The translations under genes were made by a program, and so were the position numbers. From contig DBCI01000044.1 in NCBI GenBank assembly GCA_002292975.1, forward strand, positions 38,743 to 50,708: a DNA stretch of 11,966 nucleotides, in the 5' to 3' direction. Positions 1-8,396 of this stretch are shown one piece after another (within the stretch, counting starts at the first letter, position 1; each line of letters opens with the position of its first letter). The DNA comes from Polynucleobacter sp. UBA962 (GTDB lineage Bacteria > Pseudomonadota > Gammaproteobacteria > Burkholderiales > Burkholderiaceae). Under the pieces are notes generated by a model that was not told where the DNA came from, searched no databases, and worked only from the letters and a program-made list of their open reading frames with translations.

Positions 1-915
<915 letters not shown>

Positions 916-950
916 TCACAGAATGCTACTCCTAGCGTAATGCGATTTTT

Positions 951-1865
951 ATGGAAGCTTCCCCCAAAGTCTTGAATCCATCCCCCTTAACAGTCACTGA
1001 CTGTTGCACACAAATTACCCAATTACTAGAGTCATCGCAATTGCATTATGGGCATGGTGCGAGCAATGCCCAGAGTGAAGCGCTTTGGATTGTGAGCAAA
1101 CAGTTAAATGTTTCTCCAACAGAAGTACTTGATCTTGGGGATACCATTCTCTCTCCAAAAATGGTTCAAGACGCCTTGCAAATCACTCATAAACGAATCA
1201 GCAGTCGTGAGCCCTTAGCCTATCTTCTTGGCGAGGCTTGGCTCATGGGAGTGCCGTTTGATTGCACCCCACAAAGTATTATTCCGCGCTCCTTTATTGC
1301 TGAACTCATTGTGAATGATGCCCTCAATCCCTGGTTACCGGCGGATGGCAAAGTTCTGGATTTGTGCACTGGTAATGGCTCATTAGCTATTTTGACTGCA
1401 CTCCATTACCCTGATTTACACATCATGGCGTGCGATCTGTCTATGCCCGCACTTGCTTTAGCAGCTCGCAATTTAGATCGTCATCACCTAAGCAATCATA
1501 TTGAACTATTGCAAGGGGATTTGTGGGATGCGCTTCCAGATACCGATGAAGACCATCGGTTTGATCTCATCATTTGTAATCCGCCTTATGTGAATGAAAC
1601 GACTATGCGCACTCTCCCACAAGAATATCGTGCCGAGCCCAGAGAAGCGCTAGCAGGTGGTGAGAATGGTATGGACATCATCCACCGAATTATTGCAGGC
1701 GCCGCTGATTACTTAAATGAACGCGGTGCTCTAGTACTTGAAATTGGTAATGAGTATGAACACTTTCATGAAGCATTTGCGCACATACCGGCTATATGGA
1801 TAGAAGTGTCAGCCGGTGATATGCAGGTTTGCCTCATTCAGGCAGAAGATCTACAAACTAACTAG
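951..1865 (+). CDS. prmB: 50S ribosomal protein L3 N5-glutamine methyltransferase
   Basis: SAM-dependent class I methyltransferase of the HemK/PrmB family that methylates a glutamine side chain of ribosomal protein L3. The protein is 304 aa (E. coli PrmB is about 310). The N-terminal helical domain carries LHYGHGASN (31-39). The SAM-binding motif I is LDLCTGNGS (136-144), the acidic motif II is around CDLS (161-164), and the catalytic NPPY that binds the target glutamine amide is at 210-213. The segment IPRSFIAELI (111-120) matches the PrmB form; release-factor methyltransferase PrmC has a proline-aspartate-threonine form there. The ATG at 951 has no clear Shine-Dalgarno sequence (T-rich leader); another ATG at 940 is out of frame. 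It lies 35 bp after dapE, so probably cotranscribed, and ends 2 bp from the oppositely oriented radA stop. PrmC is the main alternative, but less likely. Confidence 0.93.
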   Translation: MEASPKVLNPSPLTVTDCCTQITQLLESSQLHYGHGASNAQSEALWIVSKQLNVSPTEVLDLGDTILSPKMVQDALQITHKRISSREPLAYLLGEAWLMGVPFDCTPQSIIPRSFIAELIVNDALNPWLPADGKVLDLCTGNGSLAILTALHYPDLHIMACDLSMPALALAARNLDRHHLSNHIELLQGDLWDALPDTDEDHRFDLIICNPPYVNETTMRTLPQEYRAEPREALAGGENGMDIIHRIIAGAADYLNERGALVLEIGNEYEHFHEAFAHIPAIWIEVSAGDMQVCLIQAEDLQTN

Positions 1866-1867
1866 GA

Positions 1868-3232
1868 TTAGCTTAGAGTATTAGCTTCACTGATGGCTTC
1901 ATCAATACGCTCGACAGCGATCACGCGTAAGTTTGCAATCTTAGTCTTGGGCAGATTTGCTTTTGGAATAATGGCTACTGTAAAGCCTAATTTTGCGGCT
2001 TCTTTGAGGCGCTCTTGACCGCGTGGGCATGGACGAATCTCTCCCGCTAAACCAACCTCACCGAAGACCACCAAGCTTTTGGGTAAGGCTCGATTACGAA
2101 TGGACGATGCAATAGCTAGAAGAACAGCAAGGTCGGCAGCAGGCTCGCTGATCTTGACGCCGCCTACCGCATTTAAAAAGACATCCTGATCGAAGCAAGC
2201 AATACCTGCGTGACGATGTAAGACCGCCAATAACATCGCCAAACGGGTTTGCTCTAAGCCTACTGCCAAGCGCCGTGGATTGGGAATATGCGCTGTATCT
2301 ACTAAAGCCTGAATCTCTACCAATAAAGGTCGACTACCCTCTTGAGTGACCAAGACACAGGATCCTGGAACAGTCTCTGGATGCTGCGATAAAAATAATG
2401 CCGATGGATTATTAACGCCCTTAAGACCGCGTTCGGTCATCGCAAAGACACCTAATTCGTTCACGGCACCAAAACGGTTTTTAATAGAGCGCACTAAGCG
2501 GAATGAGGAGTGGGTATCTCCCTCAAAATATAAAACCGTATCGACGATATGCTCTAACACGCGAGGGCCGGCTAAATGCCCGTCTTTGGTTACATGCCCC
2601 ACTAACAAGACACAAATACCACTTGACTTAGCCAAACGCGTTAATTGTGCGGCACATTCTCTAACCTGAGAAACTGATCCAGGGGCTGATGAAAATGCAT
2701 CTGAATACAAGGTTTGAATGGAGTCCACCACCAAAACCTGGGGCTTTGCAGCCTCTACAGAAAGTAATAATTTTTCAAGCTGGATTTCTGCTAGTACTTC
2801 TAATTGAGGTGCATTTAAATGAATGCGATTCGCCCGTAAAGCAATTTGCGCAGCCGATTCTTCTCCACTACTGTATAGAACATCTACGCCATTTGCACTT
2901 AGCTGTGCTAAGGCTTGCAGTAATAAAGTGGATTTACCAATACCAGGATCACCCCCTAGGAGTACCACTCCACCGGGCACCAAGCCACCCCCCAAAACAC
3001 GATCAAGCTCATCGATGCCAGTTGGCAAGCGGGGAGAATCCTCGGCATCAATACTCACTAATTTTTGTCGTGGTATAGAGTTTGTGAGACCCTCAAACCG
3101 ATTGTTAGATGAAGTTTCTGCCAACGACTCTTCTAGGGTATTCCAAGCCTGACAAGCAGGACACTGCCCCTGCCATTTGGGCGAACTACCGCCACACGCC
3201 TGGCATATATAGAGTGTTTTAATCTTTGCCAA
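1868..3232 (-). CDS. radA: DNA repair protein RadA (Sms), TTG start
   Basis: RecA-like ATPase and hexameric helicase that promotes branch migration of recombination intermediates, in repair and, in transformable bacteria, in integration of incoming DNA. It has 454 aa, the usual length. Order of domains: N-terminal C4 zinc finger (Cys10, Cys13, Cys24, Cys27), RecA-like core with Walker A GGDPGIGKST (93-102), Walker B-like VLVVDS (166-171), the RadA-specific KNRFG motif (251-255), then a Lon-protease-like C-terminal domain (about 275-454). The start codon is TTG (3232-3230), giving MAKIKTLY, which fits the family N-terminus. No ATG or GTG lies between it and the upstream stop, only ATT and TTA codons. 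The upstream exported-protein gene ends 5 nt earlier, and no good ribosome binding site is visible, so translation is probably coupled. Convergent with prmB. Confidence 0.96.
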   Translation of the reverse strand: MAKIKTLYICQACGGSSPKWQGQCPACQAWNTLEESLAETSSNNRFEGLTNSIPRQKLVSIDAEDSPRLPTGIDELDRVLGGGLVPGGVVLLGGDPGIGKSTLLLQALAQLSANGVDVLYSSGEESAAQIALRANRIHLNAPQLEVLAEIQLEKLLLSVEAAKPQVLVVDSIQTLYSDAFSSAPGSVSQVRECAAQLTRLAKSSGICVLLVGHVTKDGHLAGPRVLEHIVDTVLYFEGDTHSSFRLVRSIKNRFGAVNELGVFAMTERGLKGVNNPSALFLSQHPETVPGSCVLVTQEGSRPLLVEIQALVDTAHIPNPRRLAVGLEQTRLAMLLAVLHRHAGIACFDQDVFLNAVGGVKISEPAADLAVLLAIASSIRNRALPKSLVVFGEVGLAGEIRPCPRGQERLKEAAKLGFTVAIIPKANLPKTKIANLRVIAVERIDEAISEANTLS

Positions 3233-3237
3233 AATAA

Positions 3238-3726
3238 TTAATCTAACTTCACACCAGATTTATTTTCTTGAGCACGGCGTGGAGCATCTTTACGTCGCTC
3301 TTCAAGATCAGCAGCCCGAGCAGCCGCTTCTTTTTGTTTCTGCTGGAATGCTTTTTCATTATCCGCACGCTCTTGGGACCGCTTTGGATCTGCGCGCTCT
3401 GCGGCACGCTGTGCATCCCGCTGGGTTTTAATTCGATCTTTAAAAATCCGTTGATTCTCATTGAGTAAAACCTCTTGGGATCGAATCGGTTCAATCTCGC
3501 GGCGATATTTAGCACGGGCATCTTCTAAGCAAGAGTTCACAAAAAACTTGGCATAGCATTCTGAGTTGGTTTTCTTCCAACGATAGTCAGCCCATTCTCG
3601 TTGGAGAGTAAGCTCAGCTTCAATCTGATTCAGACGCTCTAGCTCGAGCTCATCGTTGGTAGCGGCCATGATTAAGGTAGATAAAAATACCCATGGCGCT
3701 AGCAATACAAGTAAAAAATACTTCAT
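3238..3726 (-). CDS. Small exported coiled-coil protein of unknown function
   Basis: A 162-aa protein I cannot assign to a named function. Residues 1-22 look like a Sec signal peptide: Lys2, a hydrophobic run to about residue 20, and a likely signal peptidase I site after Met-Ala-Ala or nearby. The mature part is very rich in Glu, Arg, Lys, Gln and Ala, and predicted by eye to be long alpha-helix or coiled coil (about 25-155). A motif with two cysteines, ECYAKFFVNSCLEDAR (56-71; Cys57 and Cys66), could form an intramolecular disulfide in the periplasm. From memory, exported proteins with a similar paired-cysteine block occur in other Burkholderiales; this is unverified. The start ATG at 3726 is 3 nt after the kup stop, and the stop is 5 nt before the radA TTG, so it sits inside a three-gene unit. 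The compact spacing, signal peptide and motif support a real gene. Confidence 0.82.
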   Translation of the reverse strand: MKYFLLVLLAPWVFLSTLIMAATNDELELERLNQIEAELTLQREWADYRWKKTNSECYAKFFVNSCLEDARAKYRREIEPIRSQEVLLNENQRIFKDRIKTQRDAQRAAERADPKRSQERADNEKAFQQKQKEAAARAADLEERRKDAPRRAQENKSGVKLD

Positions 3727-3729
3727 TCA

Positions 3730-5670
3730 TTAAATCTCAACTTTAGCACCTAGTTCGACTAAACGATTGGCGGGAATATTATAAAAATCAGATGGCTTGG
3801 CAGCATTTTGCATCATCCAGGCAAAAAGGCGTTCGCGCCATACTGCCATACCTGGCGACTTCGCAGGGGTAATCGCATCGCGTGCCAAGAAGAAGGTGGT
3901 ATCCATCAGATCAAATGGAAGATTGTATTGCTTACTAATAAGCTCAATCACTTTATTGATATCAGGAGTCTCTTTAAAGCCATGTACAGAGCGTACAACA
4001 TAGACATTACCACCCAAATCTTTTAAGGAAAGACGCTCATCGTCGCGCACAAATGGAATGTTCCAGGTACTTAACTTGAGAAAGAAGATTCGCTGATGCA
4101 TCACATGATTGTGTTTAAGATTATGGAGCATCGCCGCCGGTACAAAATCAATGTGCGGTGTTAAGAACACTGCAGTACCCTCTACCCGATGGGGTGGATG
4201 TTGCAGAAGATTTTTAATAAACATCTCCAGCGGGATTGACTCTTTAATCAATTTATCTCTGAGCAATTGCCTACCGCGATACCAGGTAATGATGCAGGTA
4301 AAGATTAGAAAACCGAGTGCCAACGGATACCAACCCCCATCTTTGATTTTAATCAAAGTTGCCGTCCAGAAAGCTAGATCAATCACAAAGAAGCTAATGA
4401 TTAAAAACCCAATGATGAATGGATTGATATGCCACTCACGGCGCATCACGATGCTTAATAGAATGGTAGTAATCAACATGGCTGAGCTCACCGATATTCC
4501 ATAAGCAGCAGCTAGGTTGACTGATTCACCAAATTCAATCACAGTTACGATCACCATGATTAATAGCGCCCAATTCACAGCAGGAATATAAATTTGGCCG
4601 CGCTCAGAATCTGAGGTGTGCAAAATATTCATGCGGGGCATAAAGCCCAACAAGATACCTTGGTTCACGAGTGAAAACGCTCCCGAAATCACCGCTTGTG
4701 ACGCAATAACCGTAGCGGCAGTAGCCAACCCGACCACAGGCCATAGAGCCCATTCCGGCACCATTAAATAAAATGGGTTTGCGGCTGCAGCGGGGTTCGC
4801 AATTAAGACCGCACCCTGGCCTAAGTAATTAATGAGTAAACACGGTAAGACAATTAAGAGCCATGCATAGCGTACGGGGTTACGGCCAAAATGGCCCATA
4901 TCCAGATATAAGGCTTCCACCCCAGTGACGACGAGAATTACAGCACCCATCACGATGTATGCTGTTAATGGGTGGTCCATAACAAAATGAATGGCATACA
5001 TAGGGTTAAATGCATACATAATTTCTGGGGCTTTACCGATGTTCATTAAGCCCAAAATGGCCAAGGTAATGAACCAAATAAAGGTAATGGGTCCAAACCA
5101 CTTACCGACTGCTGCCGTTCCAAATTTTTGAATCACAAACAAAGCGATCAAAATAATGACTGATATTGGAATCACTGCATTAGCCAATTGCGGGGTTGCA
5201 ATGGCGATCCCCTCCACCGCAGAAAGAACCGAAATGGCTGGGGTAATTACAGACTCGCCTAGTAACATGCAAGCGCCTAACATTCCCAAGACCATGATCA
5301 GAAAATATTGACGACTGTCACTCTTTATCGAGCGCAGTGCGAGGGCCATTAAAGAAAGTACGCCACCCTCACCTTTGTTATCAGCGCGCATTACAAAAAA
5401 GACATATTTAAAGGTCACTACAATAAAAAGTGCCCAAATCATCATCGAAATAACGCCATATAGCGCCTCTACCGAGAATGGGATGCCATGCTTGGGATCA
5501 AAACATTCTTTTAGTGCGTATAAGGGGCTGGTACCGATATCACCAAACACAACGCCAATCGCCGCCAACATGACTGCAGGTAGACTTTTTTTTGTGTGGT
5601 GATCAGTGCCGTGAATATCAACGGGCTTAAGAACCGATGAACTCGAAAACTCTGGATTACTAATTGTCAT
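3730..5670 (-). CDS. kup: Low-affinity potassium transport system protein Kup
   Basis: Inner-membrane K+ uptake permease of the HAK/KUP/KT family, thought to work as a K+/H+ symporter. It has 646 aa; E. coli Kup is about 622. The family signature GVVFGDIGTSPLYALKE spans 39-55 at the start of the first membrane segment. About twelve hydrophobic helices follow to about residue 465, including conserved blocks GESVITPAISVLSAVEG (138-154) and ITGAFSL-like VISGAFSL (327-334). A hydrophilic cytoplasmic C-terminal domain covers about 466-646. The N-terminus is some 15-20 residues longer than in E. coli and contains His20, His24 and His25. The ATG at 5670 lacks a clear Shine-Dalgarno sequence. It heads the unit kup / exported protein / radA and is divergent from the tRNA-fMet gene. 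I could not pick out a convincing kup promoter in the 111-bp gap. Confidence 0.95.
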   Translation of the reverse strand: MTISNPEFSSSSVLKPVDIHGTDHHTKKSLPAVMLAAIGVVFGDIGTSPLYALKECFDPKHGIPFSVEALYGVISMMIWALFIVVTFKYVFFVMRADNKGEGGVLSLMALALRSIKSDSRQYFLIMVLGMLGACMLLGESVITPAISVLSAVEGIAIATPQLANAVIPISVIILIALFVIQKFGTAAVGKWFGPITFIWFITLAILGLMNIGKAPEIMYAFNPMYAIHFVMDHPLTAYIVMGAVILVVTGVEALYLDMGHFGRNPVRYAWLLIVLPCLLINYLGQGAVLIANPAAAANPFYLMVPEWALWPVVGLATAATVIASQAVISGAFSLVNQGILLGFMPRMNILHTSDSERGQIYIPAVNWALLIMVIVTVIEFGESVNLAAAYGISVSSAMLITTILLSIVMRREWHINPFIIGFLIISFFVIDLAFWTATLIKIKDGGWYPLALGFLIFTCIITWYRGRQLLRDKLIKESIPLEMFIKNLLQHPPHRVEGTAVFLTPHIDFVPAAMLHNLKHNHVMHQRIFFLKLSTWNIPFVRDDERLSLKDLGGNVYVVRSVHGFKETPDINKVIELISKQYNLPFDLMDTTFFLARDAITPAKSPGMAVWRERLFAWMMQNAAKPSDFYNIPANRLVELGAKVEI

Positions 5671-5740
5671 TGTTTGGATGCAAATAAGTGACCAAAGTCC
5701 ATATGATACGCCCCTGATTGCCAGTTATCTAAGGGTTTAC

Positions 5741-5769
5741 TCGACATTGGGACTTAAAAATGCTAGAAT
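5741..5769 (+). promoter_or_regulatory. Sigma70-type promoter of the initiator tRNA gene
   Basis: A -35 box TCGACA (5741-5746, five of six matches to TTGACA) is separated by 17 bp from a -10 box TAGAAT (5764-5769, five of six matches to TATAAT). TGC directly before the -10 box gives an extended -10 (TGn) element. Transcription would start near 5776, a few bases before the tRNA at 5782. This is a consensus match, not experimental evidence. Confidence 0.72.
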
Positions 5770-5781
5770 CTAGGGTTCAGG

Positions 5782-5858
5782 CGCGGGGTGGAGCAGTCTG
5801 GCAGCTCGTCGGGCTCATAACCCGAAGGTCATAGGTTCAAATCCTATCCCCGCAACCA
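5782..5858 (+). tRNA. Initiator tRNA-fMet (anticodon CAT)
   Basis: A complete 77-nt cloverleaf with encoded CCA (5856-5858). The acceptor stem pairs GCGGGG (5783-5788) with CCCCGC (5848-5853). The D stem is GAGC/GCTC (5791-5794 and 5804-5807). The anticodon stem is TCGGG/CCCGA around loop CTCATAA, with anticodon CAT at 5816-5818. The T stem is ATAGG/CCTAT around TTCAAAT. Three initiator hallmarks are visible: a C1-A72 mismatch at the end of the acceptor stem, three consecutive G-C pairs in the anticodon stem, and an A11-T24 purine-pyrimidine pair in the D stem. It is therefore the formyl-methionyl initiator and not an elongator tRNA-Met or an Ile tRNA with modified CAT. It stands alone, with its own promoter and terminator. 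Confidence 0.97.
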
Positions 5859-5866
5859 AATACTGT

Positions 5867-5902
5867 AAGGGTTTGATGCAATTTTGCTTCAGACCCTTTT
5901 TT
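5867..5902 (+). terminator. Intrinsic terminator after tRNA-fMet
   Basis: The arm AAGGGTTTGA (5867-5876) pairs with TCAGACCCTT (5889-5898), with one G-T wobble. The inner bases GCA/TGC can extend the stem after a T-T mismatch. The 3' arm runs straight into a tract of T residues ending at 5902. It is oriented to end the tRNA transcript. On the opposite strand the hairpin is followed by ACAGTATTTGG, with no good U-tract, so it is a weak terminator for comEC at best. Confidence 0.85.
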
Positions 5903-5941
5903 CTTCATTGTCCAATGTATGGGCTATGTAGGGATCTCCAA

Positions 5942-8395
5942 CTACTCGTGATGCCACAAGCGCTTCTTCATTGGCCTCATTAATTCGACAAGCAACTCGT
6001 TTGCACTGGCATACCAGACCTGAGCACCAGTTTGGGTTGTTTCCAGTAAGGGGATTTCGCTGTTCTCATAGCGCTTCTTCACGATCGGATGAGGATGGCC
6101 GTAACGATTGAGATATCCGTGTTGTGAGAATGCAGCGGTGGGCTTCAAGACCTCTAACCAGTCTGCCGATGACGATGTTTTGCTGCCATGGTGTGGTGCC
6201 ATCACAATCACTTTTGGTGGATGTTGATAGCCCTCTTCTTCTAATCGCTCAATATGCTCTCGCTCTCCACGTTTCTCAATATCTCCAGTTAACCAGAAAC
6301 TGGTATATCCATTGCTCACTTCCAAAACACAACTGTTCTCATTTGGTTTTCCTCGATGATCTTGGGGATCAAATGTTATCTCTTGTCCTGGATGCCACAC
6401 CTTAAATTGCACCCGATCCCACTGCCACTCCTGGCCATATTGGCAAGGTAATGAAGGTATCAATTTTTTATCAAGCTCGATCATGAATGGGTGATTCTTT
6501 GGCATCACCCCCAAAAAAGATTGAATCTGCATGTTCTTGATTAAGGTACTTGCTCCACCAATGTGATCGGCATCTTTATGGCTAATCACCAAGCGATCAA
6601 GCTGATTGATACCCTCCCCTCGAAAATAAGGCAGGAGGGTTCGCTCACCTGCATTATCGTTTTTTCCAGAAAGGGGGCCTGCATCATATAGAAGACGATG
6701 TGCTTTGGTCTCGATCAGCACAGCAGTACCCTGACCAATATCAAATACACTTGCCCTAAACTCACCTTCCCTGATTGCTTGATGATTTTCCCAAAACAGT
6801 GGGATGATCAATATCAAACCAAAAAAGCGGAGTAGGAAGTGATCACGAAAGGGTCCTGGCCGTATGTGGAGATAAATCCCAACAGAAGATAGGGCGAGTG
6901 ACCACCAAGTGGGCTGATGAGACCACAACACCGCCCAATCAAATTGAGCCAAATAATGTAAGTAGCGCGCTGTTAATTCCATCGTAAAATGAGCCAAATG
7001 CAAAAGGATGTGTGATATCCACTCCGGTAATAAAGCGCCAGCGATTGCTAAAGGGGTCACCACAAAGCTAATGATTGGAATTGCCAAAGCATTGGCGATG
7101 GGTGAAGCGATAGATACTTGATAGAACCAATAGAGTGTGCAGGGCAATAAAGCAATCGTTACGATCCACTGCAATCGGCATGACTCTTTTAAGGCCAATA
7201 TCAAGCGTTGGGTTCGATCTTTTTCGTACTCCTTACCATTAGGGATGCCTATCAAGCTTGACGAAGCCCCCATGCCATACAAGATCACTGCGACCGCGCC
7301 AAAAGATAACCAAAAGCCTGGTGTGTAAGCTGCCATTGGATCCATTATTAATACCAGTAGTAATGCGAGCCACCAAATATCGAATGCACGTGCGATGCGC
7401 CCAGTCCAGAGCGCAAAGGCAACAACACCCACCATATACATAGTGCGTTGAGCTGGTATTTGAAAACCTGCTAACCACGCATATAAAAAAGCGGTCAGAA
7501 ATCCTGTGCAGGCAGCTATCTTTTGTACAGGAACTCTCAGGGGCAACTGCCTTCTTCGCCACAACCAAGCTCCAAGGATCGCTCCCAATCCCGATAACAT
7601 AGTGACATGCAGACCCGAAATAGAGATGAGGTGCCCTACTCCTGTGGCATTAAACACGCGCCAATCTTCCTGAGCAATCGCATTCTGATCGCCAATCACC
7701 AATGCAATTAGAACGCCAGCATACTGAGCATCTTTGCCTAAGATATTTCTGATTTTGGTTCGAATGCGCCAACGTTGATACTCGATTGCGGTTTTGAAAT
7801 CAGTTAGCCAACTAGAGTCTGCCAAGAGCTCACCGGAGCGAATAGATCCGTATGCACCAAACCCTTGATGAAACATCCAGCGCTCGAAGTCAAACTGATG
7901 AGGGTTCATTAAGGAATGAGGCCGTTTTAACTTCACCAGGAACTGCCACTCTTGACCCGGGACTAAGTTCGGGATGACTTTTTTCTTCTGCCAAGCATTA
8001 CTCCAGCTCAAATAAATACGCTCTGGTAGATCCTTGAGATCTTGCTCATCCCAACTGATCACGCGAAGACTAAAACGCTGACCCTGATCATCTCCATTGG
8101 GGAGCTGATCGATGTACCCTCTCACCCGAATCTCTTGATTTTCTAGTTCTGCTGGAAAAGGCTTGGCCAGTCTTGACTCGGCATAATGAAATGAATAAGT
8201 CCAACCCAAAGTAAAGAGTGCCAGTACCCAGCAGATCGTTGAGACTCGGGAGTAAATTTTTCTGAGAGAGAGCCAGACAATGGCCAATGCCAGAGTGAGG
8301 CCAATACAAAATCCGATACCCTCCTTTGGGATTTCGGGCAAAAAAAGAAAAGAGGATCCTCCGGCAATCCATGCCGTTATACCGAAACGCAGCAC
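5942..8395 (-). CDS. comEC: DNA internalisation competence protein ComEC/Rec2, GTG start
   Basis: Inner-membrane channel that passes single-stranded DNA into the cytoplasm during natural transformation. It has 817 aa. Order: N-terminal hydrophobic helices (about 5-70), a soluble OB-fold-like DUF4131 region (about 80-200), the polytopic competence domain (about 225-535) with GHLISISGLHV (254-264) and PAQRTMYM (314-321), then a C-terminal metallo-beta-lactamase-like domain (about 545-805). That domain keeps FDIGQG (551-556), the metal motif HKDADH (606-611), LTGD (702-705), APHHGS (733-738) and a late GHPHP (766-770), so it may be an active nuclease. The GTG start (8395) lies one base after the tatD stop, which suggests translational coupling. 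It is the last gene of lolC-lolD-tatD-comEC and faces the tRNA terminator tail to tail. The frame is intact, so competence potential is not obviously decayed here. Confidence 0.95.
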   Translation of the reverse strand: MLRFGITAWIAGGSSFLFLPEIPKEGIGFCIGLTLALAIVWLSLRKIYSRVSTICWVLALFTLGWTYSFHYAESRLAKPFPAELENQEIRVRGYIDQLPNGDDQGQRFSLRVISWDEQDLKDLPERIYLSWSNAWQKKKVIPNLVPGQEWQFLVKLKRPHSLMNPHQFDFERWMFHQGFGAYGSIRSGELLADSSWLTDFKTAIEYQRWRIRTKIRNILGKDAQYAGVLIALVIGDQNAIAQEDWRVFNATGVGHLISISGLHVTMLSGLGAILGAWLWRRRQLPLRVPVQKIAACTGFLTAFLYAWLAGFQIPAQRTMYMVGVVAFALWTGRIARAFDIWWLALLLVLIMDPMAAYTPGFWLSFGAVAVILYGMGASSSLIGIPNGKEYEKDRTQRLILALKESCRLQWIVTIALLPCTLYWFYQVSIASPIANALAIPIISFVVTPLAIAGALLPEWISHILLHLAHFTMELTARYLHYLAQFDWAVLWSHQPTWWSLALSSVGIYLHIRPGPFRDHFLLRFFGLILIIPLFWENHQAIREGEFRASVFDIGQGTAVLIETKAHRLLYDAGPLSGKNDNAGERTLLPYFRGEGINQLDRLVISHKDADHIGGASTLIKNMQIQSFLGVMPKNHPFMIELDKKLIPSLPCQYGQEWQWDRVQFKVWHPGQEITFDPQDHRGKPNENSCVLEVSNGYTSFWLTGDIEKRGEREHIERLEEEGYQHPPKVIVMAPHHGSKTSSSADWLEVLKPTAAFSQHGYLNRYGHPHPIVKKRYENSEIPLLETTQTGAQVWYASANELLVELMRPMKKRLWHHE

Positions 8396-8396
8396 G

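Noticed and set aside
923..950. Small hairpin (923-928 with 933-938) followed by a T-run between dapE and prmB, possible terminator.
   Set aside because: Only a 6-bp stem with a wobble, and the T-run starts seven bases after the stem, so it does not have the form of an intrinsic terminator.
2689..3078. 129-codon open frame antisense to radA, and other antisense frames in radA, comEC, kup and lolC.
   Set aside because: They mirror well-supported genes, show no recognisable motifs and have low-complexity shadow composition.
3249..3521. 90-codon minus-strand frame overlapping the exported protein gene in another frame.
   Set aside because: The 162-aa frame has a signal peptide, a cysteine motif and tight operon spacing; the alternative has none of these.
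5671..5740. Possible kup promoter on the minus strand (TATCAT-like -10).
   Set aside because: No acceptable -35 box at 16-18 bp spacing was found, so it is not annotated.
5859..5941. Possible attachment site or integrated element at the 3' end of the tRNA gene, a common integration target.
   Set aside because: No repeat of the tRNA 3' end, integrase or foreign-looking genes are seen; the next gene is the housekeeping-type comEC.
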